In this document: positions 17,249-25,041 of the stretch, piece after piece
Numbering within the stretch: the stretch's first letter is position 1
Layout: each line of letters opens with the position of its first letter
NCBI RefSeq assembly: GCF_042666505.1
Contig: NZ_JBHTDN010000006.1
Location: 62,001-126,000 of the forward strand
Length of the DNA: 64,000 nt
From: Parapedobacter sp042666505
GTDB lineage: Bacteria > Bacteroidota > Bacteroidia > Sphingobacteriales > Sphingobacteriaceae
Reading direction: 5' to 3'
Notes under the pieces: model-generated
Database searches by the model: none
The model's input: the letters and a program-made list of their open reading frames with translations, nothing else
Told to the model about the DNA's origin: nothing
Program-made: the position numbers and the translations under genes

Positions 17249-17686
17249 TCAACCCATATCTGTATGTTGGTCTCGATACGTTTCCAGCCACCTGTTCCCC
17301 CGTAAAGTTGCATCTTGTTCGTACGATTTAAGATAGTGTGTAGCAGGGAAAAACCAAGCGGAATACACACTAGGTATGGCCACCTTAAAAAGGTAATATA
17401 AAATGCCCCATTCTTGTTGTTGTAGAAAATGACCGTACTCGTGTGCAAATGCTTTCAAATCAAAACCTCTCCTGGCCCAGGAGACCGAAATGTAAATTAC
17501 TCCCCCCAGTTGGTATGCTGCATGAGGAGCAACCATGTTTGTCGAGAATCGGATTCCCGGAAAAAACACCTTCATCCCATTTTTCCCATGAAACGTTGTA
17601 CCTCCCATACCAGCTTCGAGAAACCCTCCGGTGATCGGAAGCACGTTGCACTGCTTTTTAAATCCCCACCACTTAAACTTTTTCAT
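17249..17686 (-). CDS. Small HEYGH-motif protein of unknown function
   Basis: 145 residues. I see a zincin-like motif FAHEYGHFLQQQEWG near residues 80-95, preceded by a beta-rich region (GGVIYISVSW) and followed by a hydrophobic stretch WGILYYLFKVAIPSVYS and a charged tail (YEQDATLRGNRWLETYR). The HExxH could bind zinc, but the protein is far shorter than usual metallopeptidases. A similar Bacteroidota family of short proteins with HE(Y/F)GH followed by a hydrophobic helix exists in my recollection but has no known role. A perfect -7 box (TAATTTTG on the minus strand, 17724-17731) lies 38 bases upstream without a matching -33 element. Confidence 0.65.
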   Translation of the reverse strand: MKKFKWWGFKKQCNVLPITGGFLEAGMGGTTFHGKNGMKVFFPGIRFSTNMVAPHAAYQLGGVIYISVSWARRGFDLKAFAHEYGHFLQQQEWGILYYLFKVAIPSVYSAWFFPATHYLKSYEQDATLRGNRWLETYRDQHTDMG

Positions 17687-17823
17687 CTGGTTAAATTCAT
17701 GCAGGTTTTCCTTTTAAATAAAACAAAATTACGTTTAATCTTTTGCGCTTAATAACTTGCACAAAAAAAGTAAATTTGAGATTAAAGGTATTTTGAATGA
17801 AAGGTTCGCCTCAATAGTTTTTT

Positions 17824-18564
17824 ATGCTATTTGACATCCAGAAAACGTCGTTGACAGAAATACAGGAACTGCGCAATTTGTTTCTCGCAGAAACCTCGTT
17901 TAAATTTGTCTATCACAAATGTCATGGGGCCGGGTGGGCAGACAATTATCTTTTCCTCATGAATAGATCGCCAATCGGTTATGGGGCTTTATGGGGGAAA
18001 AATAATCGGGCGGATAGGGATACGGTTTTCGAATTTTACCTTCTTCAACCGTTCCGGAAATTCGCCCATGCAGTTTTTCTGGAATTTGTTAGAGCCTCGG
18101 AAGCCACCTACATCAATTGCCAAAGCAATGATACCTTTTTGACGGGAATTCTCTTTGAGCACGCGACTAATATATATGCAGAAGCCATTTTATTTGAAGA
18201 CAGCTTTAAAACAGCATTCGAAATTCCCAATACTATTTTCAAAAAGAATAAAAATCAGCACGACAGCAATTCCGACTACTTGTTGGAGCAAAACGGTCAG
18301 ATAGTGGCCAGCGGAGGCCACGTATGGAACTATAACTTCCCATATATAGACATATATTATGAGGTAAAAGAAAAATACCGCCGACAAGGTTTGGGAAGCC
18401 TAATTACGCAGGAACTAAAAAAAGAAGCTTACCGCATGGGGAGAATTCCTTCCGCGCGCTGTAACATAAAAAACATCGCTTCAAAAGCCACACTTCTAAA
18501 AGCGGGCATGCGCGTGTGCGGCCATATATTACTTGGCGAGATTCAGACTTCATCCGGCGCCTAG
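17824..18564 (+). CDS. GNAT-family N-acetyltransferase
   Basis: 246 residues. The C-terminal half is a GNAT domain: IDIYYEVKEKYRRQGLGSLI with the acetyl-CoA loop RRQGLG, then KEAYRMGRIPSARCNIKN and KATLLKAGM, the usual last helix. The N-terminal half (1-130) looks like a second, degenerate GNAT-like lobe and may bind the substrate. A -7-like TAAATTTG is at 17771-17778. Substrate unknown. Confidence 0.8.
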   Translation: MLFDIQKTSLTEIQELRNLFLAETSFKFVYHKCHGAGWADNYLFLMNRSPIGYGALWGKNNRADRDTVFEFYLLQPFRKFAHAVFLEFVRASEATYINCQSNDTFLTGILFEHATNIYAEAILFEDSFKTAFEIPNTIFKKNKNQHDSNSDYLLEQNGQIVASGGHVWNYNFPYIDIYYEVKEKYRRQGLGSLITQELKKEAYRMGRIPSARCNIKNIASKATLLKAGMRVCGHILLGEIQTSSGA

Positions 18565-18641
18565 TCTTGATACATGTATGCCTGTTTAGGACGCGGTCTT
18601 TTTCACAAGGGAAATGTCAAGATTTATTAAATTGCGCGGAT

Positions 18642-18893
18642 ATGAAATACGTAACTACCCTTTATCAAATCGGAAACAATACTGGAATAGAAATCAGTGA
18701 AAAGCAACCAGAAGAGCTTGGAGGTGGAACAGAAGTGCTGTAGGGAAAATCGGAGGTAAATTTCTGGTCAGTCTGAGCGCCGAGAACAGGAAGAAGGCAA
18801 ATGTAAAAAGGAAAAAGAAAGCGATTGCCGAATCCATTTTGACTGCTAAACCGAAGAGACTCGGCAAGGAGAATAGCCAAAGCCATAGATTAA
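18642..18893 (+). pseudogene. Decayed DUF1905/YdeI-like gene
   Basis: From the ATG at 18642 the translation MKYVTTLYQIGNNTGIEISE followed by PEELGGG matches the start of DUF1905 proteins, then a stop comes at 18741-18743. A shifted frame from about 18731 resumes the family with RSAVGKIGGKFLVSLSAENR and KKANVK, skipping about 15 residues. A long middle part is absent; RKKKAIAESILTAK follows, and two more shifts recover TEETRQ and RRIAKAID before TAA at 18891-18893. Intact relatives are about 150-190 residues. At least two deletions and several frameshifts show that the gene is dead. It fills the otherwise blank interval 18565-18970. Confidence 0.8.
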
Positions 18894-18970
18894 AATAGGC
18901 TGATAAACCAATTGATTAAACAAATAAAGCGGAAGATTATAGGCTCCGCTGGCATTATTTAGAAATTGAA

Positions 18971-19546
18971 ATGCAAGAGATATACGTAACAGACAAGACA
19001 TTCGAAAAAAACGATTTCACGCAAAATTCGTTAACAACCGGAGAATACGAAAACTGCATTTTCAGAAACTGCAACTTCGCGAACGATGACTTTTCGACTT
19101 CCAAATTCATCGAGTGCTCGTTCGACGGCTGCAATCTGAGTCTGTGCGCGCTGAATAAAACGGCTTTGAGGGAAGTAAGCTTCAAAGATTGCAAAATGCT
19201 TGGCTTGCGCTTTGACCATTGCCAGGATTTTGGGCTTTCCTTTTCATTTGACGGATGCCAACTGAACCATTGCTCGTTTTATCGGACTAAAATTAAGAAT
19301 ACGGTTTTTAGAAATTCCCAATTGCGGGAGACTGATTTCACGGACAGTGATCTTACAAACGTCATTTTCGATAATTGTGATCTGGCAAAGGCATTGTTTG
19401 ACCATACCATCCTTGAAAGGGCAGATTTGAGAACATCGTTTAACTACTCCATCGATCCGACAGCAAACCGGATCAAGAAGGCAAAATTCTCAATCGCAGG
19501 TGTAGTCGGGCTGCTAGACAGATACGATATCGATATTGAATTCTAG
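18971..19546 (+). CDS. Pentapeptide-repeat protein
   Basis: 191 residues of A(D/N)LXX-like repeats with Phe or Leu at the centre every five residues (for example ENCIFRNCNFANDDF, SFDGCQLNHCSFYRTKI, RETDFTDSDLTNVIFDNCDL). These form a right-handed quadrilateral beta-helix. Length and Cys-rich repeats resemble the Qnr/McbG group, which protects DNA gyrase, but the same fold occurs in many proteins with no known role, so resistance should not be assumed. It is a single gene with no signal peptide. Confidence 0.85.
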   Translation: MQEIYVTDKTFEKNDFTQNSLTTGEYENCIFRNCNFANDDFSTSKFIECSFDGCNLSLCALNKTALREVSFKDCKMLGLRFDHCQDFGLSFSFDGCQLNHCSFYRTKIKNTVFRNSQLRETDFTDSDLTNVIFDNCDLAKALFDHTILERADLRTSFNYSIDPTANRIKKAKFSIAGVVGLLDRYDIDIEF

Positions 19547-19648
19547 GCAGGTTGAATTGCGCGAATGACAAATCCGCATATCTTGAACTCATGACGTTGA
19601 TTTTTAGTTGCCCTATCGGCGGTTATCCCGTCGCGGGAGGACTAAACC

Positions 19649-19678
19649 AAGAAGCCCTTGCGAAATCAAGGGCTTCTT
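19649..19678 (-). terminator. Hairpin terminator after tRNA-Pro
   Basis: Perfect 11-base inverted repeat AAGAAGCCCTT / AAGGGCTTCTT with an 8-base loop, starting three bases downstream of the tRNA on the minus strand. No long T-run follows, so efficiency is uncertain. Confidence 0.6.
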
Positions 19679-19680
19679 AG

Positions 19681-19754
19681 TCGGGATGGCGGGATTCGAA
19701 CCCACGACCTCCAGCACCCCATGCTGGCGCGATACCTGGCTACGCTACATCCCG
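19681..19754 (-). tRNA. tRNA-Pro (anticodon GGG)
   Basis: 74-base cloverleaf on the minus strand. Acceptor CGGGATG pairs with CATCCCG, discriminator A73. The anticodon stem CCAGC/GCTGG encloses ATGGGGT with anticodon GGG, and the T arm GTGGG-TTCGAAT-CCCGC is standard. CCA is not encoded. The reverse strand gives the well-known false protein motif GFEPTTSS. Confidence 0.95.
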
Positions 19755-19838
19755 ATTAGGGGTGCAAACTTAGATAAAATAGTAATGATATGCAAATAGC
19801 AAAACAGAATATAATTTCAATTTATTAATCCACCTACA

Positions 19839-20552
19839 TCACCCATTTTTATCACCTATATATTTATAGAATGCATCGCGATACGTATCACCCACAGGGA
19901 TGACCTTATCTTCTATGAAAATGCGGCCCCGCTCGATACTGGCTATCTTATCAAGCGCCACGATGTAGGAACGATGGACTCGCACAAAGCGATTGCCGGG
20001 CAGGATATCCTCCATCTTTTTCATATTCTGGAGCGTAACAATTCGTTCCCCAGCCGTATAAATGGATATGTAGTCTTTCAATCCTTCGATATATAGAATA
20101 TCATCAATATCCACGCGTTGGATTTTATGCTCAGTTTTAACGAAAATAAAGTCGACAGCATCACTTTGTTTCGTGACCGTAAGCAGTGGTGTCTTAGGCG
20201 TCTTACTATTTAGTACTTTTTGGATTGACCGATAAAAACGGTCAAAGGCGATGGGTTTTAATAGGTAGTCCACAACGTTGAGTTCATACCCATCCAATGC
20301 ATATTGAGGATAGGCTGTGGTGAGAATGACATCACATTTGCCATTGATAATTTTCAGAAATTGGATACCCGTCAACTCGGGCATCTGTACATCCAAAAAC
20401 ACCAAATCCGCCTCACCATTCTGAACCATGGTAAGAGCTTCAATGGCATTTGTGGTACTCGCTATGAGCGATAACTCAGGCACTTTAGCCACGTAATCCG
20501 CCAAGATATCTAGTGCCAGTGGTTCGTCATCTACGGTTATACATCGTACCAT
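19839..20552 (-). CDS. LytTR-family response regulator
   Basis: 237 residues. The receiver domain has DDE at 8-10, phospho-acceptor Asp54 in LVFLDVQMPELTG and LLKPI. A LytTR DNA-binding domain occupies about 135-237 (ILYIEGLKDYISIYT, FVRVHRSYIVAL). It pairs with the LytS-type kinase whose gene ends 18 bases upstream, so the two form a two-gene unit. The target genes are not evident. Confidence 0.95.
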   Translation of the reverse strand: MVRCITVDDEPLALDILADYVAKVPELSLIASTTNAIEALTMVQNGEADLVFLDVQMPELTGIQFLKIINGKCDVILTTAYPQYALDGYELNVVDYLLKPIAFDRFYRSIQKVLNSKTPKTPLLTVTKQSDAVDFIFVKTEHKIQRVDIDDILYIEGLKDYISIYTAGERIVTLQNMKKMEDILPGNRFVRVHRSYIVALDKIASIERGRIFIEDKVIPVGDTYRDAFYKYIGDKNG

Positions 20553-20570
20553 GTGTATCTCTTTTGAGGA

Positions 20571-21587
20571 CTATAAATATAAAAAAAGTTCACTACTGTA
20601 ATAATTTTCCGATTCAACGATATTGATTGTATGTCTATTGGGATATCCCAATTGAAGTCTACGCTTTAAATTGGTGAGTCCCACGCCGCGTGTTTGATCC
20701 TTATTGAGTTGATTCTTGGCGTTTTCTGCTTTGAAGTGCAATCGGCCGTTATGTACCTTGATATCAATGCGAATTGGCCTATTGGCATCGGTAGATACGC
20801 CGTGCTTAAATGCATTTTCAAGAAAGGAGATTAGCAACAGTGGCATGATACGATGATCCGTTTCGTCGGTATCAACATGAAAATCCACATACATTTTTTC
20901 CTTAAACCGCAACTTTTGCAGGTCTATGTAATTATGCAGATAATTTATCTCGTCGGCTAATAGTACGGTGTCTTCATTGCTTTCGTAAAGCATGTACCGC
21001 ATGATTTCGGACAGCTTGAGGATGGCTTCCGGGGTTTTTTCCGATTTCTGGTAGGCTAACGAGTAGATATTATTCAACGAATTGAATAAGAAATGTGGAT
21101 TGATCTGAGATTTGAGAAAAGCGAGTTCTGCATTAAGTTTCTCGTTTTCCAGGCTTTTCCGATGCTCACGGCTCTTAAAATTGGAAGAAATGACATACAC
21201 AGCGGTACTTAACAACATAAAAAACAACCCCGTGATCAGTGCCGCAACCGTATATTGCAAGGGAGTAAGAACTTTCTCTTTATTTTCTGCATCTCGGTAT
21301 TGCAAGATGATATCTTGATAATAAGATGCAATACCGTACTTTATGGAAATCGAGACTACCAAAACAACCAACATGTAAATGACCGCACGCCAATATCTAT
21401 TTTCGCCGATAAGAAGCGGATTAACTAAAAAATAATGCACATAAAAAATGACGATATTCAATGCACCATATACCAAAATGAGAATGGACGCGTCAGCCGG
21501 GCGCTCCCGCACATTGACGAGATATAATACGGCGAGTAAAACCACCCACACAAGGACATGAACCGAAACGGCCTTATTCTTAGACAT
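20571..21587 (-). CDS. LytS/YehU-type sensor histidine kinase
   Basis: 338 residues from the ATG at 21587; an ORF start at 21626 adds 13 residues without support. Four hydrophobic segments in the first about 150 residues are followed by a short coiled coil and the His_kinase domain SQINPHFLFNSLNNIYSLA with the phosphorylated His, then a compact ATPase end (LLLISFLENAFKHGV, GVGLTNLKRRL). This is the standard partner of LytTR regulators. A perfect -7 box TATATTTG on the minus strand (21595-21602) lies 7 bases before the start, suggesting a nearly leaderless transcript. Confidence 0.93.
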   Translation of the reverse strand: MSKNKAVSVHVLVWVVLLAVLYLVNVRERPADASILILVYGALNIVIFYVHYFLVNPLLIGENRYWRAVIYMLVVLVVSISIKYGIASYYQDIILQYRDAENKEKVLTPLQYTVAALITGLFFMLLSTAVYVISSNFKSREHRKSLENEKLNAELAFLKSQINPHFLFNSLNNIYSLAYQKSEKTPEAILKLSEIMRYMLYESNEDTVLLADEINYLHNYIDLQKLRFKEKMYVDFHVDTDETDHRIMPLLLISFLENAFKHGVSTDANRPIRIDIKVHNGRLHFKAENAKNQLNKDQTRGVGLTNLKRRLQLGYPNRHTINIVESENYYSSELFLYL

Positions 21588-21811
21588 AATATTGCAAATA
21601 TACATGTAGCAATGAATATACCCCATGTAGATAGACGAACTCCTTGCTCACATCGGCCAATGCCTTCGTACGGCAGACGAATTGGAAAATCCCGTTGGTC
21701 TACAAAATCTGCCGATTGGTCTAAAAGTTTTTTATCGTAGACAACGAATAGGTTTCTTTGTAACGTGCATTCGGAACCAGAGCGAGCGAAGAACTACAAA
21801 GCAGCAAGAAA

Positions 21812-21991
21812 ATGAAAAAGTTTATCAGCAACGTCTCACCCTTTTTGTTACTGGTGATTCCGTTTTTTGTAATCCTGTTATGGGTGACTGGCCAGACGGG
21901 AAAAGAAGTCATTGAAGAGCGTATCCAGTTAAATGCCTCCTTTATCTCACTGCCTGATGCGGGGGTTTTTAAGGTATTGTTATGGCGATAG
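21812..21991 (+). CDS. Small single-helix membrane protein, 59 residues
   Basis: ATG at 21812, TAG at 21989-21991. The sequence begins MKKFISNVSPFLLLVIPFFV and continues as one clear transmembrane helix to about residue 26, then a polar stretch (QTGKEVIEERIQLNAS) and a short tail. It has the look of a real small protein: a coherent helix with a Lys-rich start and a position 9 bases ahead of the next frame. I do not recognise a family with certainty. It may be co-transcribed with the metal-receptor-like gene. Confidence 0.45.
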   Translation: MKKFISNVSPFLLLVIPFFVILLWVTGQTGKEVIEERIQLNASFISLPDAGVFKVLLWR

Positions 21992-22018
21992 TCACGCAAC
22001 TTGATTACCTTTGCCTCC

Positions 22019-22654
22019 ATGCAACGCCCACTTTTGTCTCTGCACAGCATATTGGAAGCATTGGAAATCGATGCAGCATGTCTATCGCTACTGGAACACA
22101 CGTCTGAGTATCACGATTTCATACATGCCGACACACCCGAATCGATTTATAGAGCTATTCGGACCATCGGTAGCATTCTGGACACCCCGCAGCGGGCCGA
22201 TCAACTAGCAGAAAATCTTGAAGAGCGTATCAACATCATTTCCCATAAGCTGAAATTTATCGCTGACGAGAACAAACCCAAAGTTACTTTTTTCCGTGAT
22301 GTTTCACCGACAGTCATGGCGGAGGATGGGTACCTGGCTAACCTGGTTCAGATAGCGGGTGGCATTCATCAAACCGGCGTTTCAGCGGAAGAATCAAATC
22401 CGGATCTGCTAATCATCTTTAACGAAAAACCCATATCCCAATTGTTGACCGACTTACCCCGGGCGCTTTCTAGTTGGTCTCAGACCGACGCAGTGGCTAA
22501 CAACCGTATCTATATCATTCATCATCCCGGTTACCTGCAACAGCCAAGTGCACGGGTTGCTGATGATACCGAAATACTCGCTGAAATTTTCTATCCGAAA
22601 TATTTTGTTTTCGGTCGCAATGAAGATGTCTGGATGAATTTTGAATGGCAGTAA
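22019..22654 (+). CDS. Helical-backbone metal/cobalamin receptor-like protein (BtuF-like), short form
   Basis: 211 residues from the ATG at 22019; the frame also has a TTG at 22001. The visible parts are those of the linking helix and C-terminal lobe of class III substrate-binding proteins: SIYRAIRTIGSIL, YLANLVQIAGG, NPDLLIIF, then VANNRIYIIHHP and DDTEILAEIFYPKYF. The family's usual N-terminal lobe and a signal peptide are missing, so it is either a truncated gene or a compact cytoplasmic member of its own subfamily. I lean to the latter because the frame is intact. It converges on thrC with 2 bases between the stops. Confidence 0.6.
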   Translation: MQRPLLSLHSILEALEIDAACLSLLEHTSEYHDFIHADTPESIYRAIRTIGSILDTPQRADQLAENLEERINIISHKLKFIADENKPKVTFFRDVSPTVMAEDGYLANLVQIAGGIHQTGVSAEESNPDLLIIFNEKPISQLLTDLPRALSSWSQTDAVANNRIYIIHHPGYLQQPSARVADDTEILAEIFYPKYFVFGRNEDVWMNFEWQ

Positions 22655-22656
22655 AA

Positions 22657-23964
22657 TCAAAACGTGCTCAATAGATAGTTTTTAAATCCTTCATACTCCT
22701 TACCCAAATCGACCACTTCCTTTTTACGTCCCTGTAGCATCGTTACCTGCGAAGGAATAGCAATTTGTGCAGCGATTTCTTTAGGAAATACCTCCGGAAA
22801 TTTACAGGGATGTGCAGTGGATAAAAATACCGTTGCAACGCTGCCATTCTGTTGCTTACGGTAGGCTTCAGCCGCCAGCCAAGCGATCGCAGTATGTGGA
22901 CAGGCGATATAGCCATACCGATCATACAGTGCTTGTATGCCGTCACGGGTATCTGCATCCGTAAACGTGAAGGAAGAAACGGCTCGCTGCAATGCAACTA
23001 AATCATGTCCGAATAGATCCATGATACGCACCCAATTGCTGGGGTTCCCCACATCCATCGCATTAGCCAATGTCTGTACGGAAGGGCGGGGTTCATACCG
23101 TCCGCTGTCAAGGAACCGCGGAACGGTATCATTAGCATTGGTAGCTGCCACAAAACGCCTCACCGGCAGTCCCATTTTGAAAGCCAACAGCCCGGCTCCG
23201 ATATTACCGAAGTTGCCACTTGGAACCGAAAACACAACGTCTCTGATACCCTGCGCCAACAACTGTGCATATGCATGGAAATAGTAGAATGTTTGTGGAA
23301 TGAGCCGGGCGATATTGATGGAATTGGCAGAAGTAAGGCGAAACACCGATTGTAATTCTTGGTCATTAAAGGCCTTTTTTACCAAGGCCTGACAGTCATC
23401 AAAGGTTCCGTCTATCTCAATAGCCCGTATATTTTGCCCATTGGTCGTTAACTGCAGTTCCTGTATCGGACTCACCTTTCCCTTAGGATACAAGATGGTG
23501 ACACGGGTACCCGGGACGCCCAAAAAACCAAGCGCTACCGCCCCGCCCGTATCGCCCGACGTGGCGACCAACACATCCAGCACACGACTGTCTTCGGTAG
23601 ACAAATGTGCCATTATTCTACTCATAAACCGTGCTCCAAAGTCTTTGAATGCCAGCGATGGGCCATGGAACAGCTCTAACACGGCCAATCCACTGTCCAA
23701 TGGACGCACCGGTGCGTTAAAGTCGATCGCATCCTCAACGATCCGCCGCAGATCAGCTTCGGGAATGTCGTCGGCTATCAACGCTTTGGCAACCGTAAAT
23801 GCAATTTCCTGCAAGGAATACCGATGGAGGTTCTGGATAAAATAAGTGTCCAATACGGGTACGGCTTCAGGCATATACAATCCGTTATCGGCTGGCAAGC
23901 TATTGAATACAGCTTCCTTAAATGGGACACGTAACTTATTGTTGTTTGTACTGTAAAATTGCAT
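22657..23964 (-). CDS. thrC: Threonine synthase
   Basis: 435 residues. It converts O-phosphohomoserine to threonine using pyridoxal phosphate. Lys107 in PSLAFKDFGARF is the PLP lysine; VLVATSGDTGGAVALGF and FSVPSGNFGNIGAG are the phosphate and PLP binding loops. Length fits the E. coli-type enzyme. It is the last gene of thrA-thrB-thrC, 8 bases after thrB. The leader attenuator upstream of thrA should control it. Confidence 0.97.
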   Translation of the reverse strand: MQFYSTNNNKLRVPFKEAVFNSLPADNGLYMPEAVPVLDTYFIQNLHRYSLQEIAFTVAKALIADDIPEADLRRIVEDAIDFNAPVRPLDSGLAVLELFHGPSLAFKDFGARFMSRIMAHLSTEDSRVLDVLVATSGDTGGAVALGFLGVPGTRVTILYPKGKVSPIQELQLTTNGQNIRAIEIDGTFDDCQALVKKAFNDQELQSVFRLTSANSINIARLIPQTFYYFHAYAQLLAQGIRDVVFSVPSGNFGNIGAGLLAFKMGLPVRRFVAATNANDTVPRFLDSGRYEPRPSVQTLANAMDVGNPSNWVRIMDLFGHDLVALQRAVSSFTFTDADTRDGIQALYDRYGYIACPHTAIAWLAAEAYRKQQNGSVATVFLSTAHPCKFPEVFPKEIAAQIAIPSQVTMLQGRKKEVVDLGKEYEGFKNYLLSTF

Positions 23965-23972
23965 CTTAGGTC

Positions 23973-24959
23973 TTATTTTTTGATTTCTTTTGGTCCTTCG
24001 GTATTAATTCCCGAAACGTATCCGTTGCTCTCGATACCTCGTTCGCTCAAATGCGCTTGTATTACATTCGTAATCGAAGTGGCTTGATCGCGATTTTGTG
24101 TAAAAGCAAATACCGAAGGGCCAGATCCTGAAATACCGAAACTCAGCGCTCCAGCCTCCATGGCTAACCGGCGCATCTCGTGGAATTCGGGAATAAGGAT
24201 GGCGCGTGTCGGTTCGATAAGCACATCATGCATACTGCGCCCTATGAGTTCGTAATCGGCTGTAAAAAGCCCGGCTACCAGTCCTGCTATATTCCCCCAT
24301 TGTGTGACAGCGTCCTTGAGCGCTACTTTCGTACGGATCATCTGTCGGGCGTCGCGCGTAGGTACATCCACATGCGGGAATACCACCGAAGCGTGCAATG
24401 CCGACGGTGCCGGAAGTGCAATTACATCCAACGGGGCATACCCACGGATCAAGGTAATTCCCCCAAGCAATGCTGGAGCAACATTGTCTGCGTGGCCATG
24501 ACCACATGCCAGCGCTTCACCCTGCACCGCAAAAGGTAACAATTCCCTTTTCGAAAGAGGATTACCCAACAAGGTATTAACCGCAAACAAGCCTGCTACG
24601 GTACTTGCAGCACTCGAACCCAAACCACTACCAATAGGCATATGTTTGTGTAATTCAATTTCCAACCCGATGTCTGTTTTGCCAATATGCTGAAGGAAAG
24701 TCAGCACACAGGCGCTCACGGTGTTTTTTTCCGTCTCTCGAGGGAGTCTTCCGTCGTCTCCTGTAATGCCTACCAATCGGACTCCCGGTTGGTCCACCCG
24801 CCGCATGTATACTTCATCCCCCGGTTCTTCTATGGCAAAACCCAAGATATCGAACCCGCAAACCATGTTGGCTACCGTAGCGGGGGCAAACACGTGTACA
24901 CTGTTTCGATCTGCGGAACTAAATTCAGCCATCTTTGTTGTTTTGTAAACTATTGACAT
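23973..24959 (-). CDS. thrB: Homoserine kinase
   Basis: 328 residues (319 if it starts at the ATG at 24932). A GHMP kinase that phosphorylates homoserine: VFAPATVANMVCGFDILG at the start, the ATP loop MPIGSGLGSSAASTVAGLF, and GISGSGPSVFAF near the end. The start at 24932 is the better fit to the family, since conserved sequence begins about 14 residues later; I give the longer ORF for safety. Middle gene of the thr operon, 82 bases after thrA. Confidence 0.97.
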   Translation of the reverse strand: MSIVYKTTKMAEFSSADRNSVHVFAPATVANMVCGFDILGFAIEEPGDEVYMRRVDQPGVRLVGITGDDGRLPRETEKNTVSACVLTFLQHIGKTDIGLEIELHKHMPIGSGLGSSAASTVAGLFAVNTLLGNPLSKRELLPFAVQGEALACGHGHADNVAPALLGGITLIRGYAPLDVIALPAPSALHASVVFPHVDVPTRDARQMIRTKVALKDAVTQWGNIAGLVAGLFTADYELIGRSMHDVLIEPTRAILIPEFHEMRRLAMEAGALSFGISGSGPSVFAFTQNRDQATSITNVIQAHLSERGIESNGYVSGINTEGPKEIKK

Positions 24960-25041
24960 TAATATTTCATTTTTAGCCTCGGAAATTTCATTGCCTGTTG
25001 CGCTAGGCGTGGGAATGCGGTTTCCCCTAACTGTTACTTCA

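Noticed and set aside
18665..18886. 73-residue leftward ORF
   Set aside because: It is antisense to the DUF1905 remnant, which explains the DNA better.
19608..19799. ORF giving MAGFEPTTSS-type peptide
   Set aside because: It is the antisense reading of tRNA-Pro, a well-known false protein in databases.
21721..22101. 126-residue leftward ORF overlapping the small membrane gene and the metal-receptor gene
   Set aside because: No recognisable domain; the plus-strand reading has a coherent helix and family motifs.
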